Assembly (NCBI GenBank): GCA_030827135.1
Contig: JAURFE010000001.1
Span: forward strand, 938,368-1,002,367
Direction: 5' to 3'
Length of the DNA: 64,000 bases
Origin: Vicinamibacterales bacterium
GTDB taxonomy: Bacteria > Acidobacteriota > Vicinamibacteria > Vicinamibacterales > SCN-69-37
Below the pieces are notes generated by a model that saw only the letters and a program-made list of their open reading frames with translations, did not search any database and was not told the origin of the DNA. Position numbers and translations under genes: made by a program. Below are positions 55,308 through 63,852 of the stretch, in pieces. Every line of letters begins with the position of its first letter. The stretch's first letter is position 1.

Positions 55308-55928
55308 TTATTCTGGCAGGCGCTTGAGCCACGACTGAATGCGCGATTCCCAGATCTGCTGCAGGCGCGCATCCGTGCCGTACCCGGTTTCTCGATCGTA
55401 CCGGCGCTGTGTGTCCGCGTCGTCCTTCTGATATTTCACGTACACGGCCCTGCGGACCTCGTCGTTCTCGCCGCACGGTGACCGCAACTTACGCAACTCG
55501 GCCCGCAGACGCCTGGCCACGACCTCGCTCAAATCGAAGTGTCCCTGCTCATGCCGCAACGTCGTCTCGGCCCGGCGATTCACGATGTAGGCCGACTTCA
55601 CCCATGAGGACTGTGGCAGAAACGTTGACGTGACGCGGGAGACAAGGATGCCATCCGCACACTCCGTGCTGAGCGAGATGGCATAGGCCGTCATGGCCAC
55701 AGCCCTACTGCCCAAGTCCGGCGGTCCCTGAAAATCGGGCCACGTCAGGCGGCGCTCGGGCGACCACGTAAAAGGTTCCATGGTCGCAGGATTCGACGCG
55801 GGCGCCTGAGGGAGAGAGGCAGGCGTCAATAGTGCACAGGCACAGACGACCTGAAGGCCAAGGGCTCTAGCCCTTGGCACGACGCGAGGGCTGAAGCCCT
55901 CGCGCTCCGTTCGGACGCGCCACCACAT
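55308..55928 (-). CDS. DUF922-type exported protein with HExxH motif
   Basis: A 206-residue protein. The core (LTWPDFQGPPDLGSRAVAMT, TLRHEQGHFDLSEVVARRL) matches DUF922, a putative zinc-peptidase-like domain (HEQGH). The ATG at 55928 lies two bases after the stop of the upstream decayed gene. The first 20 residues (WRVRTEREGFSPRVVPRA) come from a GGAGC-type palindrome (55860-55912). A GTG at 55880 would give a cleaner signal peptide (PRARALGLQVVCACALL). The exact start is uncertain. Confidence 0.75.
   Translation of the reverse strand: MWWRVRTEREGFSPRVVPRARALGLQVVCACALLTPASLPQAPASNPATMEPFTWSPERRLTWPDFQGPPDLGSRAVAMTAYAISLSTECADGILVSRVTSTFLPQSSWVKSAYIVNRRAETTLRHEQGHFDLSEVVARRLRAELRKLRSPCGENDEVRRAVYVKYQKDDADTQRRYDRETGYGTDARLQQIWESRIQSWLKRLPE
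55860..55912. repeat. GGAGC-type palindromes at the start of the DUF922 gene
   Basis: CCAAGGGCTCTAGCCCTTGG (55858-55877) and GCGAGGGCTGAAGCCCTCGC (55883-55902), closing with GCTCC. The design is the same as at 1381, 3954 and 12541. It lies inside the N-terminal coding region if the ATG at 55928 is used. Confidence 0.65.
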
Positions 55929-55930
55929 CG

Positions 55931-56229
55931 CTACATGAACCCCCTGAGTGTCTCCAGGACCATCGTGCGGGCGCGGATCACACCCGCCAGATCGCCCCTG
56001 TCCGTGGAGAATACCGCAAACAGCGACACGAGCAGATCCCGTCGATTCTGGCCGGCCGCCAGCGTCGCCAGCGTCGACGCCGCCGTCGAACGTCGAAGCC
56101 GCGCACATCCTCGGGCGCCTTGAACTCGTCCTTGATGACGCCTTGCCAGTAGGCCTTGTCACGGACGACGCCCTGGGCAGACGCGGGCGCGGTCGTGAGC
56201 AGAACGCCCAGTGCGAACCACGCGGGCAT
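55931..56229 (-). pseudogene. small exported protein with apparent frame switch or deletion
   Basis: The reading starts MPAWFALGVLLTTAPASAQG (signal peptide), then DKAYWQGVIKDEFKAPEDV. After about residue 45 this frame degenerates to Arg/Trp-rich text. A different frame then gives plausible protein (STLATLAAGQNRRDLLVSLF, then TDRGDLAGVIRARTMVLETL) ending at a stop two bases before the DUF922 start. A frameshift or internal deletion near 56080-56100, in a GCCAGCGTC tandem duplication, explains it. An alternative in-frame start is near 56268. Confidence 0.5.
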
Positions 56230-56289
56230 GACGGGGGCGAATGAGCATGGTAGCCTTCGCAGCAACATGACAATCAGTATGTGGTGTGC

Positions 56290-57075
56290 ATGATGGCAGA
56301 ACGCCCATCCTCGCCAAAAGGCCTCAGGCGCAATGTCTGTCTGATGATGATCGTCGTCTTTCTGCTCACTCCGGTGTCGGCGCAGACGGACGTGACCGCC
56401 CCGGTGTGGGCCAAATCCGGACACTTCTGGTTCCGAAAAGCCGTGACCGGGGGCCATCTGTATTTCACGGTGGACGCACAGCACGGCGTCAAAGAACCGC
56501 TGTTCGACCACCAGCGTCTGGCCATCGAGCTCAATCTGCGCACCGGCTACGAGTTTACGCCGCTGACGCTGCCCTTCGCCGACCCGGCGGCCCATTTCGC
56601 GGTGAAATACGACGGCAGAAACGCCTACATCCAGGAGGGCGCGATGGCCGTCGAGTTCACGCTCGACGCCATGCACTGGCGCTGCGAACTGCAGATCAAG
56701 TGGGACTGGAACAAGGTGCCGCCGACCGACTACGAGTGCCTGCCCCGGCGGCCCGCCGACGTACGGCCGCCTTTCAACCCAGGCGGCCCTACATCGCCAG
56801 GCGGCCCTACATCGCCAGACGGCCGATATGCCGTCGAGATTCGCGACCACAACGTGTGGCTGCGGCCACTCGTCACGCGCGAGGCACCGCGTGCACTGAC
56901 GACCGATGGCACCGCCGAGTTCGCGTACGACGCCGGGTCACTAATGTGGTCGGCTGACTCGCAGACCGTCAGCGGCTACCGTATTCATGGGAACGTGTGG
57001 CGGTCGGCGAGTATTACGGCGTCGGTGAAGGGAATGGTGGAAAAGAGAGAGATGAAGATAAGAGCGAGTTATTAA
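56290..57075 (+). pseudogene. truncated S9/DPPIV-type peptidase, N-terminal propeller only
   Basis: About 260 codons. A signal-like segment (CLMMIVVFLLTPVSAQ) is followed by the typical N-terminus of secreted S9 peptidases (SGHFWFRKAV, LFDHQRLAIELN, SPDGRYAVEIRDHNVWLRPL, LMWSADSQTVSGYRIHG). The propeller is incomplete and the alpha/beta-hydrolase with the catalytic Ser is missing. At 56757-56830 a TAGGGC-family repeat is inserted in frame (FNPGGPTSPGGPTSP). The frame ends where a short-repeat tract begins. Confidence 0.65.
56757..56830. repeat. TAGGGC-family repeat inside the S9 remnant
   Basis: GTACGGCCGCC..GGCGGCCCTACAT, then two 16-base direct units (CGCCAGGCGGCCCTACAT type). The insert adds about 20 Gly/Pro-rich codons without breaking the frame. 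Confidence 0.7.
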
Positions 57076-57079
57076 GGAT

Positions 57080-57285
57080 GAAGGATTGGCAATTGGCTCG
57101 ATTGTGAATTGAGGGATTGAATGCGCCAATTCCACAATCCCACAATCCCACAATTCCACAATTCCACAATCCCTCAATCCGCCAATCCGCCAATCCGCCA
57201 ATCAATCCCACAATCAGCAATTGAGTGGCGCAAGCCACCCAAATTGCCAATCCTCAATCCTCCATCCTCAATCCTCAATTCCCAT
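57080..57285. repeat. CAATCCC/CAATTCC degenerate short tandem repeats
   Basis: More than fifteen 8-9 bp words (CACAATCCC, CACAATTCC, CCGCCAATC) flanked by ATTGAGG/CCTCAAT complements. It is the same repeat type as 24607-24790, more than 32 kb away. It ends exactly at the stop of the sortilin-like gene. Confidence 0.8.
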
Positions 57286-60200
57286 CAGCGTCCCTGAAGT
57301 CGATCGCTGACCGGGCTCACGCGCCCCGCGTGAGCCCGATTAAACGCCTCGACCTCTTTCATCAGCGCGTCGAACGCTGCCCGAGCGGCGACCATTTCGC
57401 GCAGACGATCTTCATAGACGCTCTTGGCCGCATCGGTCGGCGCGTAACCCTGGCCGCCGGCCACGTCGCCGCCACTTCCGCCGATTTCCGACAGCAGCCA
57501 GACCAGGTTCAGGTAGAGCTTGTACTTCTCGACGTACCACTTGTCGTCGGAGTGCATCTCGGTACGTGAAAGGAAGTGGAGTTCCGTCTCATACATCTTC
57601 GCGGAGAGCGCTTCGAGGGCGTTGTCCACCTGGCGGTTGGATGCGTGGGTCTTCCGGAGGTCCTCCACCTGGGCGCGCATGATTTCGATGCGGTTGATCT
57701 TGTCGACCACCTCATTGATGGTCTTCACCATGTCGACCTGCATCGTCGCACTCTCAATCAGATCGTCGTCATCCGACGGCAACGTGACATCGCGCCACAC
57801 TTCGAACGGCTGGGTTTGTGACTGGCCGTTGTAGCTGAGCCGCACCTGGTACTTCCCGGGTGCCGCGCGCGGCTGCCAGCGCTGGGCACCGAGGCCCCAG
57901 TGCGTCACCGGGCGTTCACGACGCTCCCACCGGCCCGCCTCCCAGATGTAGGGATTGTCGGGCGGAATCGATCGCAACACCGGCTGATCCGGCATCGGAT
58001 AGAGGAGGTTCCACGTCGCGACGTTGGTCCCCTGCTGAGCGGTCACCTGGCTGGTCGAGACCACCGTCCCGCTCGAGTCAACAATCTCCATCGTCAGTGG
58101 CCCGGTCGGCGCGGTCTTCATCACGAACGGGAATGTGGCTGTGCCGCCGGTCGCGGTGACCGTGGCAGGACGAGGCTTGTACATCTCGAACGCCGCCTGT
58201 CCGCGCCCCACCTCGGGCTGCTCGAGCTGCCACACGTCGCGAAGAATCCAGAGGCCGCGTCCGTAGGTCGCGATGGCGACTTCAGCCGCGTTCTTCGGAA
58301 CCTCAATCCAGTTGACGGGGGTCGCGGGCAGCTTGTCCTTGAACTGCGTCCACGTCCGGCCGTCGTCCAGCGAGTAGAAGAACGCGTGGCCCGTGCCCGC
58401 GAAGATCATGCCCTTGCGGTTCGGATTCTCGGCGATCGACAACGCGTAATCGAGCGGGTGGCCCTTCGGAAGCCCCGCATCGATGCGACGCCATGTCTGC
58501 CCGAAGTCTTCGGTCTTGAAGAAATAGGGGTCGCGGTGGTCCACGAGGTGATAGTCCACGGCCATGTACGCCGTGCCCGGATCAAAGTGGGAGGCGTCGA
58601 TACGGCGGATGAGCCCCCACGGCGGCATCTGGATGTTCTTCGTCAGGTCGGTCCAGTCTTTCCCTTCGTTGCGGGAAATCCAGACCTTGCCGTCGTTTGT
58701 ACCGACCCACAACACGCCCTTCTGCGTGCGCGACGGCGCAATGGCGGCGATCGTCGCGCCATAAAACTGGCCGAGATTGTCACCTACCACACCACCCGAG
58801 AAACGGATGCGGCTGGGATCACCAGTCGAGAGGTCCGGACTGATGACCTCCCACGACTGGCCGCGGTTGCGTGTGCGGAAGACAACCTGACAGCCGAAGT
58901 AGACCGAGTTGTCGAACCAGTCGATCGCCAGCGGCGGCGACCACTGACAGCGGTATTTCAGGCCGACCGGATCGTGATCGAGCGTATGCATCCAGGGGCT
59001 GATTGAGCGCCGCAGGCCCGTCACTTCGTCGAACGTCGCGACGTGCGCGGCGTAACACGTGCCGAACACGAACCGGTGGTTGTTCGGCTCCGGATACGTG
59101 TACCCGGATTCACACGAGGGCATCGACTCCTGTGGCTGCGCCGGCGCTGCGGCGGCACCGCCGCCGCGACCACCGCCGCCACCACCGCGGCCACCGCCCG
59201 CCCCGCGACCGGCTGCTGCTACGGGAGGAGGTGGCGGCGCATACGATGGCACATTCTCCGGCACAATCGGCCGACTACTCGCAATACGCATGCTGCCGTT
59301 GTCCTGGCGGCTGCCATACACCCAGTAGGGGCTGCGTTGGTCGATCGTCACGCGATACATCTGCCCAATCGGCAACGACACACTGGTATTCCCGGTGGGG
59401 TTCAACGGCGAGCCATAGATGCCCATCCCGCCATCGCCGGTGACGATGTAGTGGCCGGCCATGTCGCGGGTGGTATCCCACCAGATGTCATGACAGTCAC
59501 CGCAGCCACCGCCGCCGCTCACCCAGACTTTTCCGCCGTCACGTGATCGCCACAATGTGCTGTTCGCAATCATGAGGTGGTCCGGATCATCAGGCGAGAC
59601 ACGAATGCGGATGTAGTACCCGGCCCGCCCGATCAGCCGCCGATCCCAGCTCACGTTCTGCCACACCCGCCCGCCATCGTCTGATCGCCACAACGAACCC
59701 TGCGCTTCCGACTTGAGGCCTTTGACGCCGTCGGCGCCGGTCTGAATCAGCGCATACATGCGATTGCCGTTGGACGGCGCGATGGCGACGTCTGTTTTGC
59801 CGTAGGGCGATGTCGGCAATCCGGGATGCGTGACCTTCGCGAACGTCTTGCCGTTGTCGCGCGAGATGTAGATCCCGCTGCCCATGCCGCCGCTTTCGAG
59901 GATGTGGGTCTGGAGGTAGATCTCCCACGTGCTCGCGATGACGACATTCGGGTCCTGCACCGACATCTGCAGTCCGGAGCAGCCGGTGTCCTCATTCACA
60001 AACAACACGTGCTGCCAGGTGCGGCCGCCATCTTCCGTGCGGAAGACACCGCGCTCCTTCTGCGGCCCGGTTGCGCGGCCAAGCGCGCACACGAGCACAA
60101 TATTCTCGTTCGTGGGGTGCACGACGATCGTGCCGATGCGACCGGTCTCCTGAAGCCCCATGCGCGTCCATGTTTCACCCGCGTCGGTGGACTTGTAGAT

Positions 60201-60593
60201 GCCGTCGCCCATCATGTCCATGTCGCGAACGGCCCAGGCTTCGCCGGTGCCTGCCCACACCACGTTCGGATTGGACTGGGCAATCGCGAGGGCGCCGATC
60301 GCTTGTGACGTTTCGTTGTCGAACGTCGGCTTCCAGGTGCCGCCGCCGTCGGTGGTTTTCCACACACCGCCGGAAGCCGCGCCGGCAAAGTACACGCCGG
60401 GTTTGCCGACGACGCCCGCGGCCGCGGCGATGCGGCCGGCATTGGTCGGGCCGACGTATTCAAAACGGGGTGGTCCCGGAGGAGGTGTGGGGGCGGCTCC
60501 TCCACCGCCGCCACGGCCCTGGGCCAAGGCGGATGAGGGCACCAAGAGGCTCAGCGCGATCGCGCTGACGACCAGGGAACGACGCGGGGACAT
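57285..60593 (-). CDS. exported sortilin/VPS10-like BNR multi-propeller protein
   Basis: An 1102-residue protein with a signal peptide (to about 25), then a Gly-rich linker and repeated Asp-box motifs (TTDGGGTWKP, STDAGETWTR, TEDGGRTWQH, SRDNGKTFAK, SRNEGKDWTD, SLDDGRTWTQ) that build two propellers. The C-terminal about 230 residues are a beta domain plus helices (ATMQVDMVKTINEVVDKINR). It is abundant in Acidobacteriota and Bacteroidota; role unknown, often called glycosyl hydrolase without proof. Start: SD GGAGGTT eight bases before 60593. The open frame upstream to 61370 is antisense to ilvE and not coding. Confidence 0.9.
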   Translation of the reverse strand: MSPRRSLVVSAIALSLLVPSSALAQGRGGGGGAAPTPPPGPPRFEYVGPTNAGRIAAAAGVVGKPGVYFAGAASGGVWKTTDGGGTWKPTFDNETSQAIGALAIAQSNPNVVWAGTGEAWAVRDMDMMGDGIYKSTDAGETWTRMGLQETGRIGTIVVHPTNENIVLVCALGRATGPQKERGVFRTEDGGRTWQHVLFVNEDTGCSGLQMSVQDPNVVIASTWEIYLQTHILESGGMGSGIYISRDNGKTFAKVTHPGLPTSPYGKTDVAIAPSNGNRMYALIQTGADGVKGLKSEAQGSLWRSDDGGRVWQNVSWDRRLIGRAGYYIRIRVSPDDPDHLMIANSTLWRSRDGGKVWVSGGGGCGDCHDIWWDTTRDMAGHYIVTGDGGMGIYGSPLNPTGNTSVSLPIGQMYRVTIDQRSPYWVYGSRQDNGSMRIASSRPIVPENVPSYAPPPPPVAAAGRGAGGGRGGGGGGRGGGAAAAPAQPQESMPSCESGYTYPEPNNHRFVFGTCYAAHVATFDEVTGLRRSISPWMHTLDHDPVGLKYRCQWSPPLAIDWFDNSVYFGCQVVFRTRNRGQSWEVISPDLSTGDPSRIRFSGGVVGDNLGQFYGATIAAIAPSRTQKGVLWVGTNDGKVWISRNEGKDWTDLTKNIQMPPWGLIRRIDASHFDPGTAYMAVDYHLVDHRDPYFFKTEDFGQTWRRIDAGLPKGHPLDYALSIAENPNRKGMIFAGTGHAFFYSLDDGRTWTQFKDKLPATPVNWIEVPKNAAEVAIATYGRGLWILRDVWQLEQPEVGRGQAAFEMYKPRPATVTATGGTATFPFVMKTAPTGPLTMEIVDSSGTVVSTSQVTAQQGTNVATWNLLYPMPDQPVLRSIPPDNPYIWEAGRWERRERPVTHWGLGAQRWQPRAAPGKYQVRLSYNGQSQTQPFEVWRDVTLPSDDDDLIESATMQVDMVKTINEVVDKINRIEIMRAQVEDLRKTHASNRQVDNALEALSAKMYETELHFLSRTEMHSDDKWYVEKYKLYLNLVWLLSEIGGSGGDVAGGQGYAPTDAAKSVYEDRLREMVAARAAFDALMKEVEAFNRAHAGRVSPVSDRLQGR

Positions 60594-60644
60594 AGCGAAC
60601 CTCCGCGGCAAGGATACCTCAGCTTGGCAGTACACTAGCGCCCC

Positions 60645-61556
60645 ATGGATAGCCGATTTACGTGGATGAACGGGCGCATGGTGCCGACCGAGCAGGCGAC
60701 CATTCCGTTCCTGACCGCCGGGTTTCACTACGGCATCGCCGTGTTCGAAGGGATTCGTGCCTACAAGGCAGACAAGGGGCTCGCCGTGTTCCGGCTGCGC
60801 GAACACCTCCTGCGGTTCGAGCACTCGTGCAAGATCCTCGGATTCCTGAGTCTCCCCTATTCCCTGGATGAACTGACCGAGGCTGTGTCGGCCACAGTCC
60901 GTGAGAACGGGTACGGCGACTGCTACATCCGGCCGCTGGTGTGGCTGGCCGACGGCGGATGGAATCTCACGCTCGACACGGGCAAGCCACACGTGGCGGT
61001 CGCGGTCTGGCAGGAATCGGTGTACCTCGGACAACGTTCGCCGAATGAGGGCCTGCGCGCGTGTGTGTCGAGTTATCCGCGCCATCATCCCGGCGCGATG
61101 ATGACCAAGGCGAAGATCAGCGGCAATTACGTGAACTCCTATCTGGCCAAGACCGACGCCCATCGGCAGGGTGTGGACGAAGCGATTCTGCTCGACGCCG
61201 AGGGGTACGTCACCGAATGCACCGGCGCGAATCTGTATCTGGTGCGAGGCAACACACTGGTCACCCCACCGGTGGATGCGATCCTCGAAGGCATCACCCG
61301 GGCGACGGTGGCCGACCTGGCCGCCGATCTCGGGTTCACGGTGCAGGAAGCGCGGCTCACGCGCGACCATCTCTACGTTGCCGACGAAGCGTTCGTCTGC
61401 GGCACGGCGGCGGAGATCGTCGGGATCCGCGAAATCGACCGCCGGCCGATCGGCTCCGGCCAGACGGGCCCGATCACGATGGCCCTTCGCGAGGCGTATC
61501 AGTCAGCCGTGCGCGGGCGCCACACGCGGTCCGATGGCTGGCTGCACTACGTGTAG
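60645..61556 (+). CDS. ilvE: branched-chain amino-acid aminotransferase
   Basis: A 303-residue PLP class IV aminotransferase. N-terminal MNGRMVPTEQATIPFLTAGFHYG is followed by VFEGIRAY, the PLP-Lys in TKAKISGNYVNS, and GYVTECTGANLYLV; these fit IlvE. It interconverts Leu/Ile/Val and their keto acids. TACACT lies eight bases before the ATG without an SD, so it is probably leaderless. It is divergent from the sortilin-like gene. Confidence 0.94.
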   Translation: MDSRFTWMNGRMVPTEQATIPFLTAGFHYGIAVFEGIRAYKADKGLAVFRLREHLLRFEHSCKILGFLSLPYSLDELTEAVSATVRENGYGDCYIRPLVWLADGGWNLTLDTGKPHVAVAVWQESVYLGQRSPNEGLRACVSSYPRHHPGAMMTKAKISGNYVNSYLAKTDAHRQGVDEAILLDAEGYVTECTGANLYLVRGNTLVTPPVDAILEGITRATVADLAADLGFTVQEARLTRDHLYVADEAFVCGTAAEIVGIREIDRRPIGSGQTGPITMALREAYQSAVRGRHTRSDGWLHYV

Positions 61557-61559
61557 CCC

Positions 61560-61705
61560 CTCCTCGCAGGGCGCGCTCCACTGGAGCGCGCCACCCGCGT
61601 ACGTAGGGCCCGCTGAACTTGAGCGGGCCGTCCTGGCACCGCGTACGTAGGGCCCGCTGAACTTGAGCGGGCCGTCCTGGCACGCTGCACACCAGCGTGC
61701 CCTGC
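61560..61705. repeat. cluster of four TAGGGC-family palindromes
   Basis: GGGCGCGCTCCACTGGAGCGCGCC, then two nearly identical direct copies of CGTAGGGCCCGCTGAACTTG..AGCGGGCC (about 61604-61680), then GGCACGCTGCACACCAGCGTGCC. It occupies the whole gap between ilvE and the convergent amidohydrolase gene. No T-run follows. Confidence 0.8.
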
Positions 61706-61708
61706 GTG

Positions 61709-62995
61709 CTAACGGGCCGGCACGCGGTTGCCGGCCACCCACACACCGTGAATCGACGATGTGTTGCGGATGTTCTTGAGTGGATCGCGATCGAACACCA
61801 CCAGGTCGGCCCAGGCGCCGGCCGTGATCACACCAACGTCCTTCAGTCCGGCCGCCTGTGCGGCGTGCACAGTGGCTGATCGAAGCACCTGGGCCGGTGT
61901 CAGCCCGGCCTCGGCCATCATCGCCATCTCCATGTGCTCGAAGTAACCCTGGAACCGTTCCGGGAACGGGCCCGCATCGGTGCCCATCGCGATGAGCACT
62001 CCGGCGTCGGCAGCGCGCTTCAGATTCCTGAGCGCCACGGGCAACTGCGCCTTGTAGGTTTGCGCTGCCTTTGACTGCTCCATCGCGCGCTGGCGAGCCG
62101 GCTCCTTGAGGCGCTCCACCACCGCCGGGTCGGCTTCCCGCAGAAAGAACGGATCGGAGAAAAACGCGGGCGTTGACTCGTAGACAAACGTCGAGACTTC
62201 ACGCGTGAGCGTCGGGCAATACGGCACCGACCGCGCCTTCATCAAGGCGATGAACTCCTCGTCGATCTCGCGGTCCCGCACCGAGTGGGCAATCATGTCC
62301 ACTCCCGCCCGCAACAGCGCCTTCGCATCGTCGAGGTAAAAGATGTGCGCGGCCACCTTCAGACCACGCGCGTGGGCCTCGGTGATGACCGCCTGAAACA
62401 CGTCGGGCGCCATCTTCGCGCTGGTGCCGAGGTTGTCGTCCACGCGGATCTTGATCCAGTCGGGACCGAGTGCGGCGACTCGCGCCACCTCCGTACGCGC
62501 CTCTGCCGGCGTCCTGGGATTCAGCACATCACCCGACACGAAGATGCGGGCGCGATTGAGTGGCATGGCTTTCGACTGGGCGTCTCGCGCGGCAAACGCG
62601 GGCGGAAGTTCTCCGCCGAGACTCAGGACTGAGGTGATTCCGTATCGCGCGAACACCGCGAGCTGGCGATGCGTATTTTCGTCGGTGTAGGCGCGCGGCC
62701 CAAGGCCATTCACGTCCGACACGTGCACATGCGCCGATATCAGTCCCTGCATCAGGAACTTGCCGGTCAGGTCGGTGCGGGTTGCGCCTGCAGGCACGCG
62801 GACGACGTCTGTTGAACCGAAGGCCTCGATTCGTCCGTCGCGGATGACGATGGTCGCTGGAGGAAGGACCATGCCGAGTGACGTGTCGATCATCGACGCG
62901 CCGACGAGTGCATGAACGTTCGATGGCTGCGCTGCAGCAGATGCCGTCACGGCAATGGCGACGGCAAGAACAAGGGTGGCAAGTCTTCGCGTCAT
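61709..62995 (-). CDS. exported amidohydrolase-family protein
   Basis: A 428-residue metal-dependent hydrolase with a signal peptide (to about 22). Motifs: GKFLMQGLISAHVHVSDVNG (HxH), WIKIRVDDNLG (position of the carbamylated Lys), VAAHIFYLDDAKA, IAHSVRDREID and AMGTDAGPFPERFQGYFEHMEM. These fit the imidazolonepropionase/prolidase-like amidohydrolases common in Acidobacteriota. The substrate is unknown. SD GGAGG lies 12 bases before the ATG at 62995. Confidence 0.9.
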   Translation of the reverse strand: MTRRLATLVLAVAIAVTASAAAQPSNVHALVGASMIDTSLGMVLPPATIVIRDGRIEAFGSTDVVRVPAGATRTDLTGKFLMQGLISAHVHVSDVNGLGPRAYTDENTHRQLAVFARYGITSVLSLGGELPPAFAARDAQSKAMPLNRARIFVSGDVLNPRTPAEARTEVARVAALGPDWIKIRVDDNLGTSAKMAPDVFQAVITEAHARGLKVAAHIFYLDDAKALLRAGVDMIAHSVRDREIDEEFIALMKARSVPYCPTLTREVSTFVYESTPAFFSDPFFLREADPAVVERLKEPARQRAMEQSKAAQTYKAQLPVALRNLKRAADAGVLIAMGTDAGPFPERFQGYFEHMEMAMMAEAGLTPAQVLRSATVHAAQAAGLKDVGVITAGAWADLVVFDRDPLKNIRNTSSIHGVWVAGNRVPAR

Positions 62996-63033
62996 CGAAT
63001 TCGTGGCCTCCGGAGGCTGCAAGCGTACAATCA

Positions 63034-63558
63034 AACCCATCCCATGAGCATCCGGAACCCGCGTCCTGGCTCCTCGACGGCGAAATCGCCCATGACGACA
63101 GCCTGCAGTCGCAGGCGGTGCTTCGGCCGGGTGGCGTGAATGTCACGAACGCCTCGTGACCACACCGGGAAACTCAACGGCGTACAGTCGTGGGCGGCGC
63201 TGCCGGAACCACGACGGCACGGCGCGCCGGCGTTTCAACACATCGCGGAAGCGCCCATGACCAAATCCCCGGCGGGACTCGTGCATGTGTTTGCCTGGTC
63301 GATTGATGCGCGACGGCGGAGCTCTGAGTGCACCCGGGCCATGACCTGGCGCTGCCGCTCGACCCGGCGTTTGAACACGCGCTGCTCGTGCCTGACGGCG
63401 ACGTGACGCTTGAGGGCCAGCCGCTCGAACAGCGCCTGCTCATCGGCGGTGCGCCGTTCGGCGAATCGATCCTCATGTGGTGGAACTTCGTCGCGCGCAC
63501 ACCCGACGAAATCCGCACGGCTCGTGAAGCTCCGTACGTAGGGCGCGCTGGGTTGTAG
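63034..63558 (+). pseudogene. decayed pirin-family gene
   Basis: Pieces of a pirin can be read in order but in changing frames: SHEHPEPASWLLDGEIAHDD and SQAVLRPGGVNV (about 63040-63145), then RTPRDHTGKLNGVQSWAALPE (about 63148-63215), then DLALPLDPAFEHALLVPDG and LLIGGAPFGESILMWWNFVA (about 63340-63510). Internal deletions and frameshifts separate them. The end (APYVGRAGL) is made by a TAGGGC-type repeat. Pirins are cupin quercetinase-like proteins; this copy cannot be functional. Confidence 0.7.
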
Positions 63559-63634
63559 CGTGCCATCTGCATAGGGCGCGCTGGTCTTGAGCGCGCCATT
63601 GCTCGGCCCGCTACAGTTCAGCGGGCCCTACGTT
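63534..63634. repeat. three TAGGGC-family palindromes between two pseudogenes
   Basis: ACGTAGGGCGCGCTGGGTTG.., CATAGGGCGCGCTGGTCTTG..GCGCGCC, and GGCCCGCTACAGTTCAGCGGGCCCTACG. They sit at the truncated 3' ends of both the pirin and the SGNH-like remnants. Confidence 0.75.
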
Positions 63635-63794
63635 CAAACGAGTAAAGGGCGAGGTCGGGCTCGCGGCGCCACGCAGCACGCCAGGCTTCGCGCACGTCGT
63701 CGAAGTCACCGGCTCGCGCTTCTGCCGGCCACACCATGTAGAGCGCGGGCCTGGCGCCGACGCGCCGAATCTCGGTCGCGAACCGCTTCGCCAC
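63618..63794 (-). pseudogene. remnant of an SGNH/GDSL-like hydrolase
   Basis: The reading VAKRFATEIRRVGARPALYM, then VWPAEARAGDFDD, then REAWRAAWRREPDLALY resembles the middle and end of SGNH hydrolase-like proteins. The segment between GDFDD and REAWRAAWR, where a family member has about 20 more residues, is missing, and the catalytic Ser and final Asp-His region are absent. It ends within a palindromic repeat. Confidence 0.5.
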
Positions 63795-63852
63795 ATGGAC
63801 ACATCACGACGGCGACAAGGGGGTACATGGGGAGTCGCCAGAATACCGCGTT

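Noticed and set aside
57080-57285. Possible centromere-like or partition repeats
   Set aside because: The same repeat type occurs at 24607-24790 and no par genes are present; it fits the general short-repeat pattern.
60594-61370. N-terminal extension of the sortilin-like gene
   Set aside because: The extension is antisense to ilvE; a strong SD and signal peptide mark the real start at 60593.
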